Source: Kiritimatiellia bacterium
GTDB lineage: Bacteria > Verrucomicrobiota > Kiritimatiellia > UBA8416 > YA12-FULL-48-11
Reading direction: 5' to 3'
Assembly (NCBI GenBank): GCA_028716365.1
Contig: JAQUPZ010000001.1
Span: 372,001 to 436,000, forward strand
Length of the DNA: 64,000 nucleotides
Within the stretch, counting starts at the first letter, position 1. Each line of letters opens with the position of its first letter. Both the position numbers and the translations under genes were made by a program. This document shows positions 15,340-22,884 of this stretch, piece by piece. A model generated the notes under the pieces. The model was not told the DNA's origin. It searched no databases and was given only the letters and a program-made list of their open reading frames with translations.

Positions 15340-15473
15340 ACACTCCTCCTTTTGTTCGGTGCTATTGCCCTGTCAGACCAACCTCGTTCCGACTTCATCC
15401 TGCTTCTCGTCATGTATGTACTCTCATTCATTGCATATTCCTTTCTTGTTGCACCTTATTGTTGCTCTGAATT

Positions 15474-15479
15474 ATTATA
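15474..15479 (-). promoter_or_regulatory. Extended -10 promoter (TGGTATAAT), second copy
   Basis: Minus strand GAGATTGGTATAATAATTC, related to the promoter at 14174. It overlaps the 3' end of the 82-residue frame and would drive the gene at 14668-15339. Confidence 0.55.
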
Positions 15480-15723
15480 CCAATCTCAGGCAAGATATTT
15501 TGGAACTTATGTTAAATATTTTCTCGTGGATATTCTTCCTCATCCCAGCTCCCCAACCAGCCGCTGGGAAAACGTCCAGAGTTCGGTATTTTTCAGGGCA
15601 AGTTTCTGAATCTTTCTGGACAAAACACCCCTTGACTCTGAACGTTTCCAGCGTGATTCTGAACACTTCTGCCATTAGATTCAGAGTATGGAGCCATTTT
15701 TCAGGTAATTTTACTGTGCTCAT
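15475..15723 (-). CDS. Hypothetical protein, 82 aa, coupled to the integrase
   Basis: The ATG overlaps the integrase stop (ATGA) and has AAGGA before it, so translation is probably coupled. The product starts MSTVKLPEKWLHTLNLMAEV and is not recognised. Its last 20 codons run through the promoter of the next gene, so the true coding end is uncertain. It could be a small partner of the integrase. Confidence 0.4.
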   Translation of the reverse strand: MSTVKLPEKWLHTLNLMAEVFRITLETFRVKGCFVQKDSETCPEKYRTLDVFPAAGWGAGMRKNIHEKIFNISSKISCLRLV

Positions 15724-16394
15724 GCTGCATTCCTTATCCCCGGCATAATGTTTTTCCGGCCATGTTGCAGAGATTTCGTGAGCCGCTCCATGTCGTCCAT
15801 TCCCTGCGTGATGACCTCTGGGGTACAGTCTGAATACAGGGTCGTGGTGGAAACTTTTGCATGGCCCATTTGTTTCTGAACGAGCCTGATATTTTTCGTA
15901 GCCTGATAACAATAGGTTCCGAAAGTATGACGGGCCGCATGCAGCCTCTTTGAGCAATATTTCTTCCAGCGATACCAAATTCCCCCGACACAGTATTTCT
16001 CAGAGCGTTCTGTTCGGAGCAAGTAACAGCCTTCCATCAATTCTTCGTGCGCATGCTTCCAAGTGATGTATTTTTTCAGCACATCCTTGAAACCCTTCCC
16101 GATATGAACAATTCTTTTCTTGTCACCTTTGCCATGCTGCACGATGAGATGGCTTTGCCCGTTTCCAAGCCTAATGTCTTCTACCTTCAAGTCACACATC
16201 TCCTTGCGCCTTAGCCCGGTATTGATAGCAAGGTTGATGATGAGCCAATCCCTCACCAATGCCTTCCGCTTCTTCGTAGTGCCAATGACGTACAGTTCTT
16301 CAGCCCGGTTCATGAGCGTTGCCAGCTCATGTGGGTTTAAGAATTTCTCAGGTGTCAATTCCCAGTCCGACTTGCCAATTCTATTCTCATTCAT
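15720..16394 (-). CDS. Core-only tyrosine recombinase (XerC/D-like catalytic domain)
   Basis: 224 residues, essentially the catalytic domain without a separate core-binding domain. Catalytic positions are complete: R62 (NTGLRRKEM), H152 and R155 (HAARHTF), H178 (MGHAK) and Y187 (TTTLYSD). It overlaps ruvB by 4 bases upstream and the 82-residue gene by 4 bases downstream, so three genes form a tight operon. Short integrases like this occur in mobile elements where another protein gives DNA specificity; that is an inference here. Confidence 0.85.
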   Translation of the reverse strand: MNENRIGKSDWELTPEKFLNPHELATLMNRAEELYVIGTTKKRKALVRDWLIINLAINTGLRRKEMCDLKVEDIRLGNGQSHLIVQHGKGDKKRIVHIGKGFKDVLKKYITWKHAHEELMEGCYLLRTERSEKYCVGGIWYRWKKYCSKRLHAARHTFGTYCYQATKNIRLVQKQMGHAKVSTTTLYSDCTPEVITQGMDDMERLTKSLQHGRKNIMPGIRNAA

Positions 16395-17392
16395 GCCGCC
16401 ACTCCTTTCAGTAATTCATATGCTTTCTGTTCTGCCACTCTTCCACGAGTTCCACGTCTGATATATCCTTCTCGAAGCAGGAATGGCTCAATAGTCTGTT
16501 CCAGTGTTTGGATACTTTCGTTCAATGATGCTGCCAGAGATCCTAATCCAACAGGTGCGTTGGTAGTGACCAACATGGAGAGATAGCTTCTATCCTGTTT
16601 GGTCAATCCGTTTTCATCTATATCCTTTAACAGGAAGGCCTGCCTTGCAGTTTCCAGCGTTGCCTTGTGACCATGAGCAAAGCAGAACTCTCTGAGCCAT
16701 GTCAGGTGACCCACAGCCAATCGAGCTGTATTCCTCGACCTTCTTGCGATTTCCTCTGCCACTTTTTCCGATATGCTGAATTTCATTTTGTTCGCAGCAC
16801 CAATAACAATCTCCTTCAATTCATCAATGCTGTAAGGTTCAAGATTCACAGTTGTCACAAACCGACTTCTCAATGGTGCCGACACGAGTCCCGGAAGGGT
16901 GGTGGCCCCAATAAGGGTGAAAGCTGGGAGCCGGATTGTCTTTGCTCTCGTCGAAGAGCCTCCCAAACCAATAGCCTTCATAATTTCATTCAGAGACTCC
17001 ATTTGTGGCACATAGGTCAGCAATCCGTCTTCCATGGCCGAGTACAGAACTTCCTCGGTGTTCCTGTTCATCGAATGAATCTCATCAATGAATACAATGT
17101 CATGTTCCCGGATTACAGCCAGTTGTGCCTGAAGCTGTTTAGGCTCCTCCAGATTACTGCCAACCATCTCTACAAGATTTGTACCCATCTCTTCGGCAAG
17201 GATGCGGCACAGTGTTGTCTTCCCCAGTCCCGGAGGCCCTGACAGTAATGTGTGTGCAATGGCTTTACCTTGTTTCTTTGCAGCTTTGGCAAGAATACTC
17301 AAAACTTCCTTTTGTTGTTCTTGACCGACAAAGTCACTGAATGACTGTGGTCTGATTTGATTTATGCTGTTCCCTGTAATGTTATCTTTCAT
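16391..17392 (-). CDS. ruvB: RuvB-like Holliday junction branch-migration ATPase
   Basis: 333 residues, the normal RuvB length. It starts RPQSFSDFVGQEQ, has Walker A GPPGLGKT (52-59), Walker B IVFIDEIH (99-106), the sensor GATTLPGLVSAPLRSRF, and the C-terminal winged helix (GLGSLAASLNESIQTLEQTI). RuvB normally forms hexameric rings on junctions bound by RuvA. Here there is no ruvA or ruvC; the gene overlaps an integrase instead, so it looks like an accessory copy on a mobile element. It could act with host RuvA or process integrase junctions (inference). Confidence 0.93.
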   Translation of the reverse strand: MKDNITGNSINQIRPQSFSDFVGQEQQKEVLSILAKAAKKQGKAIAHTLLSGPPGLGKTTLCRILAEEMGTNLVEMVGSNLEEPKQLQAQLAVIREHDIVFIDEIHSMNRNTEEVLYSAMEDGLLTYVPQMESLNEIMKAIGLGGSSTRAKTIRLPAFTLIGATTLPGLVSAPLRSRFVTTVNLEPYSIDELKEIVIGAANKMKFSISEKVAEEIARRSRNTARLAVGHLTWLREFCFAHGHKATLETARQAFLLKDIDENGLTKQDRSYLSMLVTTNAPVGLGSLAASLNESIQTLEQTIEPFLLREGYIRRGTRGRVAEQKAYELLKGVAA

Positions 17393-17495
17393 TGTATTTC
17401 ACCTTTCATACTGTTTTTTGAAAAATAGACTGGATGGCTGGCAGGATATATTTCAGCCCTGCCACTTGGCGGCACCATCCAATCCAAAATCATAC

Positions 17496-17894
17496 TCATT
17501 TTCTTTTCCTCATCTTGGCCCAGAACAATGATACGAATATGTCCAGCACTCTTGGTGGGCGAAATGCCCAGTTGACAATGTGAAGCATTCTGACGGGCAC
17601 CAGATACTTTATGGAGAACTGATTAATTGCTCGATAAGGTTGCTTCATGGTTTTGGAGTCAAACTCGAATGTCACATACAATCCATGACCACGAATTCGC
17701 ATGACCGGAGCAAGCCGTAAAATATGCAGAAGGAATTCATCTCTGTTATTGATTGGATGAAATTTGGTTTTGGCTATCACTACCCCCAGTTTCTCGGCAT
17801 TCGGGGCCTCGGCAATCCAACGAGCATGGTCATTTCGCAGACCGATGCACACCGTTTTGCCTGTATTATAATTTATGAAAAACCCTTCCCACAT
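17496..17894 (-). CDS. Hypothetical protein, 132 aa
   Basis: Not recognised. The ATG at 17894 is favoured because it lies one base after the stop of the upstream gene and has GAGGAAGAGG before it. The product starts MWEGFFINYNTGKTVCIGLR and ends in a basic tail. Strand-rich; no membrane segment or catalytic motif seen. In the operon that begins at the motif at 18149. Confidence 0.5.
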   Translation of the reverse strand: MWEGFFINYNTGKTVCIGLRNDHARWIAEAPNAEKLGVVIAKTKFHPINNRDEFLLHILRLAPVMRIRGHGLYVTFEFDSKTMKQPYRAINQFSIKYLVPVRMLHIVNWAFRPPRVLDIFVSLFWAKMRKRK

Positions 17895-17895
17895 C

Positions 17896-18126
17896 TTAAA
17901 CCTCTTCCTCGTTTTCCTTTTCCATCGTGCTTTTGGGCTTTGCTTCCTGTCTGTTGTGATGAATGTAAACTCCAAGTACCCGTGCAATCATATCCTTGAA
18001 TCGCAATCTCCCTAAAAAAAGGAGAGCCAACCGCAATCTGGGGACAAAAAGGTTGATAAGTTCCTCGCAGAATTTGTCATTGTTATCTTCATCCCGCCTC
18101 GATTCATTTGTGTTTTTCTTTCTCAT
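17896..18126 (-). CDS. Hypothetical charged protein, 76 aa
   Basis: The ATG at 18126 is chosen over a GTG 18 bases upstream because the putative -10 (CAATAT at 18149) would put the transcription start almost on that GTG. The product has a very charged N-terminus (MRKKNTNESRRDEDNNDKF), a basic hydrophobic helix (LINLFVPRLRLALLFLGRLR) and a KEN/EEE tail. Not recognised. Confidence 0.45.
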   Translation of the reverse strand: MRKKNTNESRRDEDNNDKFCEELINLFVPRLRLALLFLGRLRFKDMIARVLGVYIHHNRQEAKPKSTMEKENEEEV

Positions 18127-18148
18127 TTCATCATTGCCCTTCACACAT

Positions 18149-18178
18149 ATATTGCATGAGAAGCCTCAAAATCCGGAT
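18149..18178 (-). promoter_or_regulatory. Shared 30 bp upstream motif, copy 3
   Basis: Minus strand ATCCGGATT, 13 bases, TGCAATATATG; one mismatch in the first block compared with copies 1, 2 and 4. It lies directly upstream of the two-gene operon 18126-17496. Confidence 0.6.
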
Positions 18179-18240
18179 GTATCGGTGGAATCATTGATTT
18201 ACCCTCTTTTTCTTAAGTAAATCGTGTATTTTACCGGACA

Positions 18241-18585
18241 TTATATTTCAACAAAGAATACGTCCTTGATTGTATCCATGAAAAAACGAGTCCCACCAAC
18301 GTTTTTCAATATTCTCACCAATTTCCTCGGTAATCTGATTTCTTCAGGTTGTCGTTTATATTCCTTCAGTGGCGGTAGAAGTGATACCCGCCCCGACGCC
18401 AGTTCCAGTCTGCCTCGCCACCTTGCATCAAAATTCATTCGCTTGTTCAGGTCGTGGTGAAATTCTTTTCCAGTGGATTTGAATATCTTTACCTTCCCAG
18501 CATTATCAACCCACCAGATGATTGAGCCAGCGGAATGGCCAACATCCTGATAACGTAACCCAGATTTACTCAGGTGATAATTCAT
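18241..18585 (-). CDS. Hypothetical protein, 114 aa
   Basis: Not recognised. Basic and aromatic (SIIWWVDNAGKVKIFKSTGK, FDARWRGRLELASGRVSLLP). Its ATG overlaps the stop of the upstream gene by 4 bases, so it is likely co-translated in the radC-led operon. Confidence 0.5.
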   Translation of the reverse strand: MNYHLSKSGLRYQDVGHSAGSIIWWVDNAGKVKIFKSTGKEFHHDLNKRMNFDARWRGRLELASGRVSLLPPLKEYKRQPEEIRLPRKLVRILKNVGGTRFFMDTIKDVFFVEI

Positions 18586-18917
18586 ACGGTTCTTTGCCTT
18601 CTTTTCAGAAATTGTTGCAGGAACCGCCCTAGCTCCTCCGCATCTGTTAAATCGTGCATTTGTCCACGGTTAAGATACCAGTTGCAGAGTTCAGTTAGAT
18701 TCTCCACCGTGTAACCATATTCCTCGATAAATCGTATTGCGGCAGCCATTGTGGGCCTGTACCAGACAATATTGCCACGACATCCCATCCCCTTGAATCG
18801 GCATGAACCTTTGCGTTTGTCTACTTTCCAAACCCTTTCATGTTCTTGTCGGAGTAGATATTCAAAGAGATACTGGCGACTTAGGAACGACTCAGGTGTT
18901 TGCTGTTTCGATTCCAT
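18582..18917 (-). CDS. Hypothetical protein, 111 aa
   Basis: Not recognised. Helical, with a small Cys-containing patch (GSCRFKGMGCRGNIVWYRP) and helices (AAAIRFIEEYGYTVENL, AEELGRFLQQFLKRRQ). It lies 6 bases downstream of radC and overlaps the next gene. Confidence 0.5.
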   Translation of the reverse strand: MESKQQTPESFLSRQYLFEYLLRQEHERVWKVDKRKGSCRFKGMGCRGNIVWYRPTMAAAIRFIEEYGYTVENLTELCNWYLNRGQMHDLTDAEELGRFLQQFLKRRQRTV

Positions 18918-18923
18918 TTTGAT

Positions 18924-19388
18924 TCACCCGTTGAAATCGACAATGCCATTTTCCCGCATACTGAAATGTTTTGTTTCACCCGTAACGTCATCAGTGCCGA
19001 TAACAACATGGTCAAGCAGTCTGATATCAACAATCTTTCCGGCCTCAATAAGTTGTTTGGTGATTCTTATATCCTCAGCAGATGGGGATGTATTTCCGCT
19101 AGGATGATTATGTGAGAGAATACAGGCTGCTGCATTATTGATAATTGCGTTCCTGAATACCTCTCTTGGATGAACAAGGGCTGAATCCAGTAGACCCAAG
19201 GTAACGATTTGCTTATTGATGAGGTTATTTTTGGAGTTAAGGGTGAGGACAACCATCATTTCCTGAGAGGCATTAGCTATGTCTGCACATTCCTGTGCCA
19301 CTGTCGCCGGAGTCTTCACCTCAATGAGATGACCATCCCTAACAACTGCTCGTTTTCGTACCGTCATATTTGTTTGAATTTTGTACAT
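18924..19388 (-). CDS. radC: RadC-family JAB/MPN-domain protein
   Basis: 154 residues covering the JAB metalloprotease-like domain only; chromosomal RadC is usually about 225 residues with an N-terminal helix-hairpin-helix part that is absent here. The metal motif is complete: SHNHPSGNTSPSAEDI (H93, H95, D106) with an upstream Glu in the first helix. Short RadC proteins are common on plasmids, phages and islands; their function is unsettled despite the name. First gene of a minus-strand operon with the shared motif upstream (19411-19440) and an AGGAGGAAACG site before the start region. Confidence 0.92.
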   Translation of the reverse strand: MYKIQTNMTVRKRAVVRDGHLIEVKTPATVAQECADIANASQEMMVVLTLNSKNNLINKQIVTLGLLDSALVHPREVFRNAIINNAAACILSHNHPSGNTSPSAEDIRITKQLIEAGKIVDIRLLDHVVIGTDDVTGETKHFSMRENGIVDFNG

Positions 19389-19410
19389 TTTCGTTTCCTC
19401 CTACACCCAT

Positions 19411-19440
19411 ATATTGCACGGGGAGGGTTGGAATCCGGAA
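19411..19440 (-). promoter_or_regulatory. Shared 30 bp upstream motif, copy 4 (before radC)
   Basis: Minus strand TTCCGGATT, 13 bases, TGCAATATATG. It ends 22 bases before the radC start. Confidence 0.6.
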
Positions 19441-19703
19441 GAATGTGAGAAAAGGACAATGGTCTGGTTGTTTTAAAGTTGGAAGAGAATAGAGAATGAG
19501 CGTCTGTCAGCGTTGTCGAATCACGGGCTTAGGAATAGACTTTGAGCAAAAAGTTTTGGAGAACTCAAGAGGTATTCGTACTATTGTAGATGGCAACAAG
19601 TTAGTTCCGATATTCCCGGTATTACGGACAGATTTGACCAAGTTTATAATGAATTACTGGCATCGGTTTCGGAATTATGAGGGATTCTTCTGTTTCCGTC
19701 CTA

Positions 19704-20642
19704 TCAATAATTCATAATCAGAACTTCACCCACACAACCCCGGCCATTACCCTTGCAGTTAATGTTTCTGCGAGCTTGAACAGGGATAATCTTGAAATCT
19801 TTGTAGAGTCCTCTGATTAACGGACAGTCAGCATTGGTCTGCATGAACATCACATTCCGACGATCTAATTGTACGCATACATTACGCAATCGTATTTGGT
19901 CGGTATCCGGGAATCCTGTTGATGTATAATTCTTGAAGCTATTTGGGTATGGCGGATCTATCAGGGCGAAATCATTATCGGAGACATGCAAAAGAGCTAC
20001 AGCGAAATCGCCCTGAATCAAAATGGTATTACGAAGAGCAAGAGAAACGGTATCAAGAGCATATTTGTTTAGCGTAGGAATACCTCTTTTTCCCCAAGGA
20101 CTGTTGCAATAACCCTGCTTGTTGACTCTGTACAGGCCGTTATACGATGACTTATTAATATACAAGAGCCAACCTGCCACCTTGATATCACTTAAATTCT
20201 TAGGATGTATTCGCCGTAATGAGTAATAATATGGTTCACAGTGACAAGCGTGGTGTATTGTGAACTCATTGATTACGGCTTGAGCATCTTGTTGTACCGC
20301 TTGATACGTTCTAATGAGTTCATCATTCAAGTCATAGAGAAATGCCTTGCCCTTATAGCCCGAAGCTCTTAAGTCAAAGAAATGCGCCCCACCGCCTAAA
20401 CAAATTTCATGATAGTTCTGAAATTCACTCGGTCTATATTTACGCATCACCCCCAGTAATTGTCTCTTTCCACCTGCCCATTTAAGAAAAGGTATGGGTT
20501 TAACATAGGTTGCAGAAGGTATAATGATCTGGCTATGACGACATAAGGCAAATATAACACCATTACCTCCTCTTTGGGCCTCTTCCCACGCCTGCAATAA
20601 TCCAACATCAACCTCGTCCTCATATACCATTACTTCGTTCAT
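19704..20642 (-). CDS. dam: Dam-type (D12 class) adenine-N6 DNA methyltransferase
   Basis: 312 residues from the ATG at 20642, which has an AAGGA site; a longer frame exists but would start in the leader. The SAM-binding motif is FLKWAGGK (52-59), the catalytic motif is DPPY (229-232), and CLGGGAHFFDL and YLYD-type acidic motif (FLYDLNDELI) lie between. These enzymes methylate adenine, GATC in the best-known cases; the target here cannot be read. No matching endonuclease is beside it, so it may protect the element or regulate it. The N-terminal 48 residues are an extra, Glu-rich extension. Confidence 0.92.
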   Translation of the reverse strand: MNEVMVYEDEVDVGLLQAWEEAQRGGNGVIFALCRHSQIIIPSATYVKPIPFLKWAGGKRQLLGVMRKYRPSEFQNYHEICLGGGAHFFDLRASGYKGKAFLYDLNDELIRTYQAVQQDAQAVINEFTIHHACHCEPYYYSLRRIHPKNLSDIKVAGWLLYINKSSYNGLYRVNKQGYCNSPWGKRGIPTLNKYALDTVSLALRNTILIQGDFAVALLHVSDNDFALIDPPYPNSFKNYTSTGFPDTDQIRLRNVCVQLDRRNVMFMQTNADCPLIRGLYKDFKIIPVQARRNINCKGNGRGCVGEVLIMNY

Positions 20643-20734
20643 AGCCTGTTCCTTGCTGTCTTTGTTTTCGCTTATCAGTACCACCGCTAAGGTGGGTAGG
20701 CACATCAGGACTGACTGACCATTACCTACAACCT

Positions 20735-20740
20735 ATTATA
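20735..20740 (-). promoter_or_regulatory. Promoter -10 box upstream of the methyltransferase
   Basis: Minus strand GGCGTGTATAATAGG with a perfect TATAAT. The leader of about 85 bases holds the hairpin CCACC-TTAGC-GGTGG (about 20684-20698), similar in style to the hairpin TACACC-GCTTA-GGTGTA of the 5.1 kb array. Confidence 0.5.
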
Positions 20741-20809
20741 CACGCCAAGCCAATAATATTTATAATTTTTTAAGGAAATGATGAATTCAGGAGGGTAATC
20801 TGGAAAAAT

Positions 20810-20959
20810 GTGAGGAAATCTGCAAAGCAGGGTACAAATGGGGTTGAATTCTTGGCATGGTGTCAGAAGGAAGCCGAGCAGGGAAATGTGAATGCTCAAA
20901 CCTTTCTTTCATGTATATATTATCAATACGCACGTAACGTCGGCGGTATCCTAATTTAA
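20810..20959 (+). pseudogene. Short Sel1-repeat remnant, 49 codons
   Basis: From a GTG the frame reads ...GVEFLAWCQKEAEQGNVNAQ then TFLSCIYYQY. W-x-x-K-x-A-E-Q-G-N-x-x-A-Q is the hallmark of a Sel1-like helical repeat. Only one repeat is present, the frame has no ATG and no ribosome site, and a stop lies just upstream. Probably the leftover of a longer gene, though a tiny expressed protein is possible. Confidence 0.45.
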
Positions 20960-21000
20960 ATTATCTAAGCTTGTGTTTGGTTTGGTTTTATGGTTTAATG

Positions 21001-21093
21001 TAGTGGTGCCGTGGATGGCTATGAGGGACTCAGTTTCCCCCTCACCACACACTAGACGCACAGTTTAGCGTTCCACCACGGCACCGCCTTTTT
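21001..21093 (+). ncRNA. Candidate small structured RNA (three-way junction) with terminator
   Basis: A perfect 10 bp outer stem GGTGCCGTGG/CCACGGCACC (21005-21014 with 21076-21085) encloses two inner stems, TGAGGG/CCCTCA and ACGC/GCGT. GCC and then TTTTT follow the outer stem, as in an intrinsic terminator. TTTAAT about 12 bases upstream with TTGG words before it could be a promoter. No reading frame overlaps it. It ends about 160 bases before the small membrane-protein gene. Confidence 0.5.
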
Positions 21094-21256
21094 ATCCGCT
21101 ATTCCTTGAAAATCCAGTGGTAATCTTAAAGCGTCACCGAGGAGATTTCCAAACTGATACACTACCAGTTATTTAAACGACTTGCTGTATGAGGACATAA
21201 GCGATATAATTACAGTGGAGCGGTAGCGATATATATGCAAATGCTGAGGGCTTAAA

Positions 21257-21490
21257 ATGGCAGAGAGTTTCAAAATTGCTGTTCATGTTGTCGAAGTAAT
21301 GGTTGGGATTCTGACTGCTGTTTTGTTCTTGGCATATTGGCAATGTAAAGATATGGGATACTTGATTCTCGCCGTTATTTGCGGGTTGTCGGTATTGCTG
21401 TCTTTCTGTTTCCAATTATGGTGGTTACTGTTTGTAAGTTTATTACTGGCAGTTGTTGTGTTCTTTCTTGGTTCGGGAGGGGGACAGTAG
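21257..21490 (+). CDS. Small membrane protein, 77 aa
   Basis: Two or three hydrophobic helices fill most of the protein (VVEVMVGILTAVLFLAYW, YLILAVICGLSVLLSFCF, LLFVSLLLAVVVFFL) with a short Gly tail. The ATG is preceded by GAGGGCTTAAA. No family recognised. It is followed 35 bases later by the response regulator and may be co-transcribed with it. Confidence 0.6.
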   Translation: MAESFKIAVHVVEVMVGILTAVLFLAYWQCKDMGYLILAVICGLSVLLSFCFQLWWLLFVSLLLAVVVFFLGSGGGQ

Positions 21491-21525
21491 GCAAGGAAAG
21501 CGGGAAGAAATTGTAAAACATCCTT

Positions 21526-21909
21526 ATGAAAATACTGATTGCCGATGATGAAATAAAGCTCAGGTCAATGTTCAAGACGATTCTTTCTACTGAGTTTCCC
21601 GATAACATTATAGACATGGTTGCTGATGGTCAAGAGGCGGTAGATGTTTTTAGAAAAGGTTACGATATTTTATTACTGGATCTTAGTATGCCCGTAAAAA
21701 GTGGTTGTCAGGCTTTTTTAGAGATTCAGGAAATATGCAGTAGAGAAAATCTTAAAACACCGTATGTAATATTTTGTACCGGACTTCCAATACCAGAAGA
21801 ACTTGAAGAAATAGCTGGTGATACCTCCCATTGTGCCATACTTCAAAAACCAGTAACGTATGAGGATCTGATTGAAACGTTTAAAGCAGTGGTAAAGCCA
21901 AATTCCTGA
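21526..21909 (+). CDS. Stand-alone response regulator receiver protein (CheY-like)
   Basis: 127 residues, receiver domain only. Acidic pocket D7, D8, E9; phospho-acceptor D52 (LLLDLSMP); switch T85 (FCTG); conserved K108 with the cis-proline P109 (LQKP). No kinase is near. Related to but distinct from the regulator at 912-1283. Confidence 0.93.
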   Translation: MKILIADDEIKLRSMFKTILSTEFPDNIIDMVADGQEAVDVFRKGYDILLLDLSMPVKSGCQAFLEIQEICSRENLKTPYVIFCTGLPIPEELEEIAGDTSHCAILQKPVTYEDLIETFKAVVKPNS

Positions 21910-21964
21910 TTAAATAAACCAAATAATATTGGATTTCTATTCACAAGATTATATAATTACCCCG

Positions 21965-22094
21965 TATTGTAACATTCCTCCCAGTAATGGTGGATACGAC
22001 CAGTTCACCATTTAGTTACAATATACAGTAACGTTTTAATAGACGTTACGCTACGGGGGTTAGGATGCAACGTCCTAACCCCCTGTTGTTTTTA
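21965..22094 (+). ncRNA. Candidate structured RNA ending in an intrinsic terminator
   Basis: Three stacked structures in the 340 bases after the response regulator. TATTGTAAC/GTTACAATA (21965-21973, 22015-22023) encloses ATGGTG/CACCAT; GTAACGT/ACGTTAC follows (22028-22034, 22043-22049); last is an 11 bp perfect stem GGGGGTTAGGA/TCCTAACCCCC (22055-22065, 22073-22083) and then TGTTGTTTTTA. The last is a convincing terminator. The first two may be part of a 3' untranslated region or a separate small RNA. Confidence 0.5.
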
Positions 22095-22106
22095 TAGTTT
22101 GCCAGT

Positions 22107-22200
22107 CATTGCCCATTTAAATCGCCCACTCACGTAAATTAAAACTGGATTTAATTTTGCCCTCATCCGCCATTCTACATATCCGTTTTATTGAATATAA
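22107..22200. repeat. Degenerate intergenic repeat tract
   Basis: Contains CATTGCCCATTTAAATCG (22107-22124), which recurs exactly at 22832-22849, then ATCCGCCATTCTACATATCCG-type words. Belongs to the same dispersed style as 2907-3160. Confidence 0.5.
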
Positions 22201-22251
22201 CATTGTATAACCACCTTCTTGGTAGCATGCTCAATTCAAGGAGGACTCAAC

Positions 22252-22530
22252 ATGTCATTAACCAAAAGTCAGATTATCGCAGGTGTCGCAGAGAAGGCAG
22301 AAATTTCTAAGAAGCAAGCAGCAGCGGCAATTGAAGCACTGGTACAACTTGCTTACAAAGGTTCAGTAGACGGTTTCAAGATTCCGGGACTGGGCAAGCT
22401 GGTAAAAGTTCAAAGAAAAGCTAGGGTAGGTCGTAATCCAGCTACAGGTGCAACAATTCAAATACCTGCTAAAACCGTTCTTAAGTTCCGTATTTCCAAA
22501 GAAGCCAAGGATGCCGTTTTGAAGAAATAG
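22252..22530 (+). CDS. HU-family histone-like DNA-binding protein
   Basis: 92 residues, standard for HU/IHF. The helical dimer part (MSLTKSQIIAGVAEKAEISK) is followed by the beta-arm region with KIPGLGKLVKV, the conserved GRNPATG turn and IPAKTVLKFRISKEAKDAV. Start at 22252 because of the strong CAAGGAGGACTCAAC site. It would bend and compact DNA as a dimer. Alone on the plus strand after a repeat tract. Confidence 0.95.
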   Translation: MSLTKSQIIAGVAEKAEISKKQAAAAIEALVQLAYKGSVDGFKIPGLGKLVKVQRKARVGRNPATGATIQIPAKTVLKFRISKEAKDAVLKK

Positions 22531-22603
22531 TTGGACGTTAGCATTTCACGAAGGACATGATAGGGGGCTTTGTCCGGTATGAAATAATGTTAGGAGAATT
22601 GAA

Positions 22604-22825
22604 ATGTCATCATCCAGTAATGCACCCTACGAAGTAAGAGCAACCGAAGCTGGCGACTATTATGTCGTTCTTCCATCTGCCAATCTAATATTCCAAAGAG
22701 GATTAACGAAGCAGGAAGCAAACCGCATTGTTGAAATAATGAATCATGATGCCAAAGAAGACATGGCGCTGGCGGAAAAGTCCAAAGTAGAAGCCTTAGA
22801 AAAGATAGGTGTGGAAAAGAACTAA
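22604..22825 (+). CDS. Hypothetical small acidic protein, 73 aa
   Basis: Not recognised. MSSSSNAPYEVRATEAGDYY, then VVLPSANLIFQRGLTKQEAN and an acidic helical tail. The start has a TTAGGAGAATTGAA site. The exact repeat CATTGCCCATTTAAATCG follows 6 bases after the stop. Separate from HU by 73 bases. Confidence 0.6.
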   Translation: MSSSSNAPYEVRATEAGDYYVVLPSANLIFQRGLTKQEANRIVEIMNHDAKEDMALAEKSKVEALEKIGVEKN

Positions 22826-22884
22826 CACCCTCATTGCCCATTTAAATCGTTTAGAGACAGGAAAAAGCCACCCGATTTTAGCAT

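Noticed and set aside
19496..19717. A 73-codon plus-strand frame between radC and the methyltransferase
   Set aside because: Weak start, no recognisable features, and it overlaps the methyltransferase 3' end.
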